From NCBI RefSeq assembly GCF_000003605.2, contig NW_003128453.1:1-28286 (forward strand): a DNA stretch of 28,286 nucleotides, written 5' to 3'. This DNA is from Saccoglossus kowalevskii (lineage: Eukaryota > Hemichordata > Enteropneusta > Harrimaniidae). The notes under the pieces were generated by a model. It saw only the letters and a list, made by a program, of their open reading frames with translations. It had not been told where the DNA came from and ran no database searches. This document shows positions 11,611 through 23,756 of the stretch, one piece after another. Each line of letters opens with the position of its first letter. The stretch's first letter is position 1. A program made the position numbers and the translations under genes.

Positions 11611-12915
11611 TTGTGCAGTAGACATTCACAATGTGACATTTTAGTGCAATAGACATTCACAATGTGACATTTTAGTCCAGTAGACATTCACAATGTGACA
11701 TTTTCGTGCAGTAAACATTCACAATGTGACATTTTAGTGCAGTAGACATTCACAGAGTGACATTTTAGTGCAGTAGACATTCACAATGTGTCATTTTAGT
11801 ACAGTAGACATTCACAATGTGACATTTTCGTGCAGTAAACATTCACAATGTGACATTTTAGTGCAGTAGACATTCACAATGTGACATTTTAGTACAGTAG
11901 ACATTCACAATGTGACATTTTCGTGCAGTAAACATTAACAATGTGACATTTTAGTGCAGTAGACATTCACAGAGTGACATTTTAGTGCAGTAGACATTCA
12001 CAATGTGACATTTTAGTGCAGTGGACATTCACAATGTGACATTTTAGTACAGTAGATATTCACAGTGTAACATGTTTGTGCAGTGAATATTAACAGTGTG
12101 ACATTTTCGTGCAGTAGACATTCACAATGTGACATTTTAGTACAGTAGACATTCACAATGTGACATTTTAGTGCAGTAAACATTAACAATGTGACATTTT
12201 AGTGCAGTAGACATTAGACATATTTTAGTGCAATAGATATTCACAATGTGACATTTTTGTGCAGTAGACATTTTCAATGTGTCATTTTAATGCAGTTGAC
12301 ATTCACAATGTGACATTTTAGTGCAGTGGAAATTCACAATGTGACATTTAGTGCAGTGGACATACACAATGTGACATTTTAATGCATTGGACATTCACAA
12401 TGTGACATTTTAGTGCAGTGGAAATTCACAATGTGACATTTAGTGCAGTGAATATTCACAATGTGACATTTTAGTACAGTAGATATTCACAGTGTAACAT
12501 TTTTGTGCAGTGAATATTCACAATGTGATATTTTAATGCAGTGGATATTCACAATGTGTCATTTTAAAGCAGTGGATATTCACAATGTGACATTTTAGTA
12601 CAGTAGATATTCACAATGTGACATTTTAGTACAATAGATATTCACAATGTGACATTTTAGTACAATAGATATTCACAATGTGACATTTTTGTGCAGTGAA
12701 GATTCACAATGTGACATTTGTGTGCAGTGGACAGTCACAATGTGATATTTGAGTACAGTAGATATTCACAATGTGACATTTTAGTACAATAGATATTCAC
12801 AATGTGACATTTTAGTACAATAGATATTCACAATGTGACATTTTTGTGCAGTGAAGATTCACAATGTGACATTTTAGTAGAGTGGACATTCACAATGTGA
12901 CATTTTAGTGCGATG
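11312..12915 (+). repeat. HOR interval 6 (M2 entered without its CATTCGC opening)
   Basis: M1 carries the rare variants TGTGTCATGTTCG (about 11506) and GTGACAGTTTA (about 11541), shared only with 17416-17460 and, in altered form, with about 23780-23820. Near 12000 M1 passes into the middle of M2, skipping the CATTCGC and GTGTAGTGG monomers. The short monomer is at 12212. M3 (about 12400-12915) has private changes GGACAGTCAC, ATATTTGAGTAC and a one-base-shorter GTGCGATGATATT, all repeated in the next interval. Confidence 0.76.
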
Positions 12916-13836
12916 ATATTCACAATGTGACATTTTCGTGCAGTAAACATTCACAATGTGTCATTTTAGTTCAGTAGATATTCACAATGTGACATTTTAG
13001 TGCAGTAGATATTCACAATGTGACATTTTTGTGTAGTAGACATTCACAATGTGACATTTTAGTGCAATAGACATTCACAATGTGACATTTTAGTCCAGTA
13101 GACATTCACAATGTGACATTTTCGTGCAGTAAACATTCACAATGTGACATTTTAGTACAGTAGACATTCACAATGTGACATTTTCGTGCAGTAAACATTC
13201 ACAATGTGACATTTTAGTGCAGTAGACATTCACAGAGTGACATTTTAGTGCAGTGGAAATTCACAATGAGACATTTTAGTGCAGTGGAAATTCACAATGT
13301 GACATTTAGTGCAGTGAATATTCACAATGTGACATTTTAGTACAGTAGATATTCACAGTGTAACATTTTTGTGCAGTGAATATTCACAATGTGATATTTT
13401 AATGCAGTGGATATTCACAATGTGTCATTTTAAAGCAGTGGATATTCACAATGTGACATTTTAGTACAGTAGATATTCACAATGTGACATTTTAGTACAA
13501 TAGATATTCACAATGTGACATTTTAGTACAATAGATATTCACAATGTGACATTTTTGTGCAGTGAAGATTCACAATGTGACATTTGTGTGCAGTGGACAG
13601 TCACAATGTGATATTTGAGTACAGTAGATATTCACAATGTGACATTTTAGTACAATAGATATTCACAATGTGACATTTTAGTACAATAGATATTCACAAT
13701 GTGACATTTTTGTGCAGTGAAGATTCACAATGTGACATTTTAGTAGAGTGGACATTCACAATGTGACATTTTAGTGCGATGATATTCACAATGTGACATT
13801 TTCGTGCAGTAAACATTCACAATGTGTCATTTTAGT
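12412..13836 (+). repeat. Recent 866-bp tandem duplication (28 monomers)
   Basis: The stretch 12412-12970 and the stretch 13278-13836 read as identical by eye over about 559 bp, at a constant offset of 866 bp (28 monomers less two bases). Both carry the private variants TTTTAATGCAGTGGATATT, GGACAGTCAC, ATATTTGAGTAC and the one-base-shorter GTGCGATGATATT, found nowhere else in the window. Identity ends where the first continues AGTTCAGTAG and the second AGTACAATAG. Such private sharing over adjacent copies fits one recent unequal exchange or replication-based duplication. Confidence 0.88.
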
Positions 13837-15020
13837 ACAATAGATATTCACAATGTGACATTTTAGTACATAGACATTCACAATGTGACATTTTTGTGCA
13901 GTGAAGATTCACAATGTGACATTTTCGTGCAGTAAACATTCACAATGTGACATTTTAGTTCCAGTAGACATTCACAATGTGACATTTTCGTGCAGTAAAC
14001 ATCACAATGTGACATTTTAGTGCATTAGACATACACAGAGTGACATTTTAGTGCAGTAGACATTCACAATGTGACATTTTAGTACATTAGACATTCACAA
14101 TGTGACATTTTCGTGCAGTAAACATTCACAATGTGACATTTTAGTGCAGTAGACATTCACAGAGTGACATGTTAGTGCAGTAGACATTCACAATGTGTCA
14201 TTTGAGTACAGTAAACATTCACAATGTGACATTTTCGTGCAGTAAACATTCACAATGTGACATTTTAGTGCAGTAGACATTCACAGAGTGACATTTTAGT
14301 GCAGTGGACATTCACAATGTGACATTTTAGTACAGTAGACATTCACAATGTGACATTTTCGTGCAGTAAACATAAACAATGTGACATTTTAGTGCAGTAG
14401 ACATTCACAATGTGACATTTTAGTACAGTAGACATTCGCAATGTGACATTTTTGTGTAGTGGACATTTACAATGTGTCATTTTAATGCAGTGGACATTCA
14501 CAATGTGACATTTTAGTGCAGTGGAAATTCACAATGTGACATTTTAGTGCAGTGGACATTCACAATGTGACATTTTAGTACAGTAGATATTCACAGTGTA
14601 TCATTTTTGTGCAGTGAATATTCACAATGTGATATTTTAGTGCAGTGGATATTCACAATGTGTCATTTTAGTACAATAGATATTCACAATGTGACATTTT
14701 AGTACAGTAGATATTCACAATGTGACATTTTAGTACAATAGATATTCACAATGTGACATTTTAGTACAATAGATATTCACAATGTGACATTTTTGTGCAG
14801 TGAAGATTCACAATGTGACATTTGTGTGCAGTGGACAATCACAATGTTATATTTTAGTACAGTAGATATTCACAATGTGACATTTTAGTACAATAGATAT
14901 TCACAATGTCACATTTTAGTACAATAGATATTCACAATGTGACATTTTTGTGCAGTGAAGATTCACAGTGTGACATTTTAGTAGAGTGGACATTCACAAT
15001 GTGACATTTTAGTGCGATGG
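12916..15020 (+). repeat. HOR intervals 7 and 8 (duplicated M3, compact copies)
   Basis: Only 866 bp separate the marks at 12908 and 13774: a short M1 (12916-13250) followed by a duplicate of the preceding M3. Interval 8 runs to GTGCGATGG at 15012-15020 (1238 bp). Its M1 (13782-14425) includes the one-base-longer linker TTAGTTCCAG near 13958 and the shorter AAACATCACAATG near 13998. Its M2 opens near 14435 and, as in interval 5, skips the short monomer. The end of this stretch (14679 onward) is a copy of 7660-8237. Confidence 0.78.
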
Positions 15021-17221
15021 ATATTCACAATGTGACATTTTCGTGCAGTAAACATTCACAATGTGACATTTTAGTGCAGTAGATATTCACAATGTGACAT
15101 TTTAGTGCAGTAGATATTCACAATGTGACATTTTAGTCCAGTAGACATTCACAATGTGACATTTTCGTGCAGTAAACAATCACAATGTGACATTTTAGTC
15201 CAGTAGACATTCACAATGTGACATTTTCTTGCAGTAAACATTCACAATGTGACATTTTTGTGTAGTAGACATTCACAATGTGACATTTTAGTGCAATAGA
15301 CATTCACAATGTGACATTTTAGTCCAGTAAACATTCACAATGTGATATTTTCGTGCAGTAAACATTCACAATGTGACATTTTAGTCCAGTAGACATTCAC
15401 AATGTGACATTTTCGTGCAGTAGACATTCACAGTGTGACATTTTAGTGCAGTAGACATTCACAATGTGACATTTTCGTGCAGTAAACATTCACAATGTGA
15501 CATTTTAGTGCAGTAGACATTCACAATGTGACATTTTCGTGCAGTAAACATTCACAATGTGACATTTTAGTGCAGTAGACATACACAGAGTGACATTTTA
15601 ATGCAGTAGACATTCACAATGTGACATTTTAGTACAGTAGACATTCACAATGAGACATTTTCGTGCAGTAAACATTCACAATGTGACATTTTAGTGCAGT
15701 AGACATTCACAGAGTGACATTTTAGTGCAGTAGACATACACAATGTGTCATTTTAGTACAGTAGACATTCACAATGTGACATTTTCGTGCAGTAAACATT
15801 CACAATGTGACATTTTAGTGCAGTAGACATTCACAGAGTGACATTTTAGTGCAGTAGACATTCACAATGTGACATTTTAGTACAGTAGACATTCACAATG
15901 TGACATTTTCGTGCAGTAAACATTAACAATTTGACATTTTAGTGCAGTAGACATACACAATGTGACATTTTAGTACAGTAGACATTCGCAATGTGACATT
16001 TTTGTGTAGTGGACATTTACAATGTGTCATTTTAATGCAGTGGACATTCACAATGTGACATTTTAGTGCAGTGGAAATTCACAATGTGACATTTTAGTGC
16101 AGTGGACATTCACAATGTGACATTTTAGTACAGTAGATATTCACAGTGTAACATTTTTGTGCAGTGAATATTAACAATGTGACATTTTCGTGCAGTAGAC
16201 ATTCACAATGTGACATTTTAGTACAGTAGACATTCACAATGTGACATTTTCGTGCAGTAAACATTAACAATGTGACATTTTAGTGCAGTAGACATTCACA
16301 ATGTGACATTTTAGTGTAATAGACATTCACAATGTGACATTTTTGTGCAGTAGACATTTTCAATGTGTCATTTTAATGCAGTAGACATTCACAATGTGAC
16401 ATTTTTGTGCAGTAGACATTCACAATGTGGCATTTTCGTGCAGTAAACATTCACAATGTGACATTTTAGTGCAGTAGACATTCACAATGTGACATTTTCG
16501 TGCAGTAAACATTCACAATGTGACATTTTAGTGCAGTAGACATACACAGAGTGACATTTTAGTGCAGTAGACATTCACAATGTGACATTTTAGTACAGTA
16601 GACATTCACAATGTGACATTTTCGTGCAGTAAACATTCACAATGTGACATTTTAGTGCAGTAGACATTCACAGAGTGACATTTTAGTGCAGTAGACATTC
16701 ACAATGTGTCATTTTAGTACAGTAGACATTCACAATGTGACATTTTCGTGCAGTAAACATTCACAATGTGACATTTTAGTGCAGTAGACATTCACAGAGT
16801 GACATTTTAGTGCAGTAGACATTCACAATGTGACATTTTAGTACAGTAGACATTCACAATGTGACATTTTCGTGCAGTAAACATAACAATGTGACATTTT
16901 AGTGCAATAGATATTCACAATGTGACATTTTAGTACAATAGATATTCACAATGTGACATTTTAATACAATAGATATTCACAATGTGACATTTTTGTGCAG
17001 TGAAGATTCACAATGTGACATTTGTGTGCAGTGGACAATCACAATGTGATATTTTAGTACAGTAGATATTCACAATGTGACATTTTAGTACAATAGATAT
17101 TCACAATGTGACATTTTAGTACAATAGATATTCACAATGTGACTTTTTTTGTGCAGTGAAGATTTACAATGTGACATTTTAGTAGAGTGGACATTCACAA
17201 TGTGACATTTTAGTGCGATGG
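15021..17221 (+). repeat. HOR interval 9, mosaic of three other intervals
   Basis: The first part (to 15256) matches 7660-8237, the next (about 15250-16170) matches 9990-10910 at offset 5260, and 16911 onward matches 11001-11610 at offset 5910. Between them, M2 from 15986 lacks the short monomer but keeps the GTGTAATAG linker after a full-length monomer (about 16286-16320). At about 16385 M2 jumps back into M1 (16385-16900), whose first monomers carry the rare AATGTGGCATTTTCG variant also found at about 19209. Near 16905 a chimeric AGTGCAATAGAT linker joins M1 to M3. The interval is 2201 bp, 71 monomers. Confidence 0.76.
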
Positions 17222-20200
17222 ATATTCACAATGTGACATTTTCGTGCAGTAAACATTCACAATGTGACATTTTAGTGCAGTAGATATTCACAATGTGACA
17301 TTTTAGTGCAGTAGATATTCACAATGTGACATTTTTGTGTAGTAGACATTCACAATGTGACATTTTAGTGCAATAGACATTAACAATGTGACATTTTAGT
17401 CCAGTAGACATTCACAATGTGTCATGTTCGTGCAGTAAACATTCACAATGTGACAGTTTAGTCCAGTAGACATTCACAATGTGACATTTTCTTGCAGTAA
17501 ACATTCACAATGTGACATTTTAGTGCAGTAGACATTCACAGAGTGACATTTTAGTGCAGTAGACATTCACAATGTGACATTTTCGTGCAGTAAACATTCA
17601 CAATGTGACATTTTAGTGCAGTAGACATTCACAATGTGACATTTTCGTGCAGTAAACATTCACAATGTGACATTTTAGTGCAGTAGACATACACAGAGTG
17701 ACATTTTAGTGCAGTAGACATTCACAATGTGACATTTTAGTACAGTAGACATTCACAATGTGACATTTTCGTGCAGTAAACATTCACAATGTGACATTTT
17801 AGTGCAGTAGACATTCACAGAGTGACATTTTAGTGCAGTAGACATTCACAATGTGTCATTTTAGTACAGTAGACATTCACAATGTGACATTTTCGTGCAG
17901 TAAACATTCACAATGTGACATTTTAGTGCAGTAGACATTCACAGAGTGACATTTTAGTGCAGTAGACATTCACAATGTGACATTTTAGTACAGTAGACAT
18001 TCACAATGTGACATTTTTGTGCAGTAAACATTAACAATGTGACATTTTAGTGCAGTAGACATTCACAATGTGACATTTTAGTACAGTAGACATTCGCAAT
18101 GTGACATTTTTGTGTAGTGGACATTTACAATTTGTCATTTTAATGCAGTGGACATTCACAATGTGACATTTTAGTGCAGTGGAAATTCACAATGTGACAT
18201 TTTAGTGCAGTGGACATTCACAATGTGACATTTTAGTACAGTAGATATTCACAGTGTAACATTTTTGTGCAGTGAATATTCACAATGTGATATTTTAGTG
18301 CAGTGAATATTCACAATGTGTCATTTTAAAGCATTGGATATTCACAATGTGACATTTTAGTACAGTAGATATTCACAATGTGACATTTTAGTACAATAGA
18401 TATTCACAATGTGACATTTTAGTACAATAGATATTCACAATGTGACATTTTTGTGCAGTAAACATTCACAATGTGACATTTTAGTGCAGTCAATATTCAC
18501 AATGTGACATTTTAGTGCAGTAGACATTCACAATGTGACATTTTCGTGCAGTAAACATTCACAATGTGACATTTTAGTCCAGTAGACATTCACAATGTGA
18601 CATTTTCTTGCAGTAAACATTCACAATGTGACATTTTAGTGCAGTAGACATTCACAGAGTGACATTTTAGTGCAGTAGACATTCACAATGTGACATTTTC
18701 GTGCAGTAAACATTCACAATGTGACATTTTAGTCCAGTAGACATCACAATGTGACATTTGTGCAGTAAACATTCACAATGTGACATTTAGTGCAATAGAC
18801 ATCACAGAGTGACATTTTAGTGCAGTAGACATTCACAATGTGACATTTTCGTGCAGTAAACATTTACAATGTGACATTTTAGTGTAGTAGACATTCACAA
18901 TGTGACATGTTCGTGCAGCAAACATTCACAATGTGACATTTTAGTGCAGTAGATATTCACAATGTGACATTTTAGTGCAGTAGATATTCACAATGTGACA
19001 TTTTTGTGTAGTAGACATTCACAATGTGACATTTTAGTGCAATAGACATTCACAATGTGACATTTTAGTCCAGTAGACATTCACAATGTGACATTTTAGT
19101 CCAGTAGACATTCACAATGTGACATTTTCGTGCAGTAAACATTCACAATGTGACATTTTAGTGCAGTAGACATTCACAGAGTTACATTTTAGTGCAGTAG
19201 ACATTCACAATGTGGCATTTTCGTGCAGTAAACATTCACAATGTGACATTTTAGTGCAGTAGACATTCACAATGTGACATTTTCGTGCAGTAAACATTCA
19301 CAATGTGACATTTTAGTGCAGTAGACATACACAGAGTGACATTTTAGTGCAGTAGACATTCACAATGTGACATTTTAGTACAGTAGACATTCACAATGTG
19401 ACATTTTCGTGCAGTAAACATTCACAATGTGACATTTTAGTGCAGTAGACATTCACAGAGTGACATTTTAGTGCAGTAGACATTCACAATGTGTCATTTT
19501 AGTACAGTAGACATTCACAATGTGACATTTTCGTGCAGTAAACATTCACAATGTGACATTTTAGTGCAGTAGACATTCACAGAGTGACATTTTAGTGCAG
19601 TAGACATTCACAATGTGACATTTTAGTACAGTAGACATTCACAATGTGACATTTTCGTGCAGTAAACATTAACAATGTGTCATTTTAATGCAGTGGACAT
19701 TCACAATGTGACATTTTAGTGCAGTGGAAATTCACAATGTGACATTTTTAGTGCAGTGGACATTCACAATGTGACATTTTAGTACAGTAGATATTCACAG
19801 TGTATCATTTTTGTGCAGTGAATATTAACAATGTGACATTTTCGTGCAGTAGACATTCACAATGTGACATTTTAGTACAGTAGACATTAGACATATTTTA
19901 ATGTAATAGACATTCACAATGTGACATTTTTGTGCAGTAGACATTTTCAATGTGTCATTTTAATGCAGTTGACATTCACAATGTGACATTTTAGTGCAGT
20001 GGAAATTCTCAATGTGACATTTAGTGCAGTGGACATTCACAATATGACATTTTAATGCAGTGGACATTCACAATGTGACATTTTAGTGCAGTGGAAATTC
20101 ACAATGTGACATTTAGTGCAGTGAATATTCACAATGTGACATTTTAGTACAGTAGATATTCACAGTGTAACATTTTTGTGCAGTGAATATTCACAATGTG

Positions 20201-20589
20201 ATATTTTAGTGCAGTGGATATTCACAATGTGTCATTTTAAAGCATTGGATATTCACAATGTGACATTTTAGTACAGTAGATATTCACAATGTGACATTTT
20301 AGTACAATAGATATTCACAATGTGACATTTTAGTACAATAGATATTCACAATGTGACATTTTTGTGCAGTGAAGATTCACAATGTGACATTTGTGTGCAG
20401 TGGACAATCACAATGTGATATTTTAGTACAGTAGATATTCACAATGTGACATTTTAGTACAATAGATATTCACAATGTGACATTTTAGTACAATAGATAT
20501 TCACAATGTGACATTTTTGTGCAGTGACGATTCACAATGTGACATTTTAGTAGAGTGGACATTCACAATGTGACATTTTAGTGCGATGG
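17222..20589 (+). repeat. HOR interval 10, longest (3368 bp), two M1 stretches
   Basis: M1 (17222-18085), M2 (from 18091, skipping the short monomer), and a cut-short M3 (about 18270-18450) are followed by an unusually long second M1 (about 18450-19670). In it the stretch 18720-18920 holds several small deletions (AGACATCACAATG, ATTTGTGCAG, ACATTTAGTGCAATAG) clustered within 200 bp. At about 19670 M1 passes into M2 at the AATGTGTCATTTTAATGCAG monomer; the short monomer is at 19885, and M3 ends at GTGCGATGG (20581-20589). Confidence 0.76.
19693..20524 (+). repeat. Block duplicated at 22191-23021
   Basis: About 830 bp match 22191-23021 at offset 2497-2498 bp. Shared markers are the short monomer followed by AATGTAATAG (19885, 22382) and CACAATATGACATTTTAATG (about 20038, 22535). 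Differences seen are few: one extra T at about 19747, GTGTATCATT against GTGTAACATT, TTCTCAATG against TTCACAATG, and CAATGTGTC against CAATATGTC. The match stops at TGTGCAGTGACG here and TGTGCAGTAAAC there. Confidence 0.85.
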
Positions 20590-20700
20590 ATATTCACAAT
20601 GTGACATTTTCGTGCAGTAAACATTCACAATGTGACATCTTAGTGCAGTAGACATTCACAATGTGACATTTTAGTGCAGTACATATTCACAATGTGACAT

Positions 20701-21229
20701 TTTTGTGTAGTAGACATTCACAATGTGATATTTTAGTGCAATAGACATTCACAATGTGACATTTTAGTCCAGTAGACATTCACAATGTGACATTTTCGTG
20801 CAGTAAACATTCACAATGTGACATTTTAGTCCAGTAGACATTCACAATGTGACTTTTTCGTGCAGTAAACATTCACAATGTGACATTTTAGTGCAGTAGA
20901 TATTCACAGAGTGACATTTTAGTGCAGTAGACATTCACAATGTGACATTTTAGTGCAGTAGATATTCACAATGTGACATTTTTGTGTAGTAGACATTCAC
21001 AATGTGACATTTTAGTGCAATAGACATTCACAATGTGACATTTTAGTCCAGTAGACATTCACAATGTGACATTTTCGTGCAGTAAACATTCACAATGTGA
21101 CATTTTAGTCCAGTGGACATTCACAATGTGACATTTTCGTGCAGTAAACATTCACAATGTGACATTTTAGTGCAGTAGACATTCACAGAGTGACATTTTA
21201 GTGCAGTAGACATTCACAATGTGACATTT
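20701..21229 (+). repeat. Nine-monomer tandem duplication in M1
   Basis: The order starting TTTTGTGTAGTAGAC at 20701 restarts at 20980, an offset of 279 bp, exactly nine monomers. Both copies run through AGTGCAATAG, AGTCCAGTAG, CGTGCAGTAA, AGTCCAGT, CGTGCAGTAA, the CACAGAGTG core and AGTGCAGTAG, and part ways at about 21230. A few substitutions separate them (for example GACTTTTTCG in the first, AGTCCAGTGG in the second), so it is recent but not the newest event here. Confidence 0.8.
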
Positions 21230-23042
21230 TCGTGCAGTAAACATTCACAATGTGACATTTTAGTGCAGTAGACATTCACAATGTGACATTTTCGTGCAGT
21301 AAACATTCACAATGTGACATTTTAGTGCAGTAGACATACACAGAGTGACATTTTAGTGCAGTAGACATTCACAATGTGACATTTTAGTACAGTAGACATT
21401 CACAATGTGACATTTTCGTGCAGTAAACATTCACAATGTGACATTTTAGTGCAGTAGACATTCACAGAGTGACATTTTAGTGCAGTAGACATTCACAATG
21501 TGTCATTTTAGTACAGTAGACATTCACAATGTGACATTTTCGTGTTGTAAACATTCACAATGTGACATTTTAGTGCAGTAGACATTCACAGAGTGACATT
21601 TTAGTGCAGTAGACATTCACAATGTGACATGTTAGTACAGTAGACATTCACAATGTGACATTTTCGTGCAGTAAACATTAACAATGTGACATTTTAGTGC
21701 AGTAGACATTCACAATGTGACATTTTAGTGCAGTAGACATTCGCAATGTGACATTTTTGTGTAGTGGACATTTACAATGTGTCATTTTAATGCAGTGGAC
21801 ATTCACAATGTGACATTTTAGTGCAGTGGAAATTCACAATGTGACATTTTAGTGCAGTGGACATTCACATTGTGACATTTTAGTACAGTAGATATTCACA
21901 GTGTAACATTTTTGTGCAGTGAACATTCACAATGTGACATTTTAGTACAGTAGACATTCACAATGTGATATTTTCGTGCAGTAAACATTAACAATGTGAC
22001 ATTTTAGTGCAGTAGACATTAGACATATTTTAGTGTAATAGACATTCACAATGTGTCATTTTTGTGCAGTAGATATTTTCAATGTGTCATTTTAATGCAG
22101 TTGACATTCACAATGTGACATTTTAGTGCAGTGGAAATTCACAATGTGACATTTTCGTGCAGTAAACATAACAATGTGACATTTAATGCAGTGGACATTC
22201 ACAATGTGACATTTTAGTGCAGTGGAAATTCACAATGTGACATTTTAGTGCAGTGGACATTCACAATGTGACATTTTAGTACAGTAGATATTCACAGTGT
22301 AACATTTTTGTGCAGTGAATATTAACAATGTGACATTTTCGTGCAGTAGACATTCACAATGTGACATTTTAGTACAGTAGACATTAGACATATTTTAATG
22401 TAATAGACATTCACAATGTGACATTTTTGTGCAGTAGACATTTTCAATATGTCATTTTAATGCAGTTGACATTCACAATGTGACATTTTAGTGCAGTGGA
22501 AATTCACAATGTGACATTTAGTGCAGTGGACATTCACAATATGACATTTTAATGCAGTGGACATTCACAATGTGACATTTTAGTGCAGTGGAAATTCACA
22601 ATGTGACATTTAGTGCAGTGAATATTCACAATGTGACATTTTAGTACAGTAGATATTCACAGTGTAACATTTTTGTGCAGTGAATATTCACAATGTGATA
22701 TTTTAGTGCAGTGGATATTCACAATGTGTCATTTTAAAGCATTGGATATTCACAATGTGACATTTTAGTACAGTAGATATTCACAATGTGACATTTTAGT
22801 ACAATAGATATTCACAATGTGACATTTTAGTACAATAGATATTCACAATGTGACATTTTTGTGCAGTGAAGATTCACAATGTGACATTTGTGTGCAGTGG
22901 ACAATCACAATGTGATATTTTAGTACAGTAGATATTCACAATGTGACATTTTAGTACAATAGATATTCACAATGTGACATTTTAGTACAATAGATATTCA
23001 CAATGTGACATTTTTGTGCAGTAAACATTCACAATGTGACAT

Positions 23043-23756
23043 TTTAGTGCAGTAGCTATTCACAATGTGACATTTTAGTGCAGTAGATATTCACAATGTG
23101 ACATTGTTGTGTAGTAGACATTCACAATGTGACATTTTAGTGCAATAGACATTCACAATGTGACATTTTAGTCCAGTGGACATTCACAATGTGACATTTT
23201 CGTGCAGTAAACATTCACAATGTGACATTTTAGTGCAGTAGACATTCACAGAGTGACATTTTAGTGCAGTAGACATTCACAATGTGTCATTTTAGTAAAG
23301 TAGACATTCACAATGTGACATTTTAGTACAATAGATATTCACAATGTGACATTTTAGTACAATAGATATTCACAATGTGACATTTTTGTGCAGTGAAGAT
23401 TCACAATGTGACATTTAGTGCAGTAGCTATTCACAATGTGACATTTTAGTGCAGTAGATATTCACAATGTGACATTGTTGTGTAGTAGACATTCACAATG
23501 TGACATTTTAGTGCAATAGACATCACAATGTGACATTTTAGTCCAGTGGACATTCACAATGTGACATTTTCGTGCAGTAAACATTCACATTGTGACATTT
23601 TAGTGCAGTAGACATTCACAGAGTGACATTTTAGTGCAGTAGACATTCACAATGTGTCATTTTAGTAAAGTAGACATTCACAATGTGACATTTTAGTACA
23701 ATAGATATTCACAATGTGACATTTTAGTACAATAGATATTCACAATGTGACATTTT
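23043..23756 (+). repeat. 12-monomer tandem duplication with GTAGCTATT and ATTGTTGTG
   Basis: Two copies, 23043-23386 and 23414-23756, lie 371 bp apart at their starts and 370 bp at their ends, that is 12 monomers less one or two bases. Both carry the rare GTAGCTATT, GACATTGTTGTGTAG, AGTCCAGTGG and AGTAAAGTAG variants. The second has a one-base loss (AGACATCACAATG) and a TCACATTGTG change. AGTAAAGTAG also occurs once near 750, linking this block to the left edge of the window. Confidence 0.82.
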
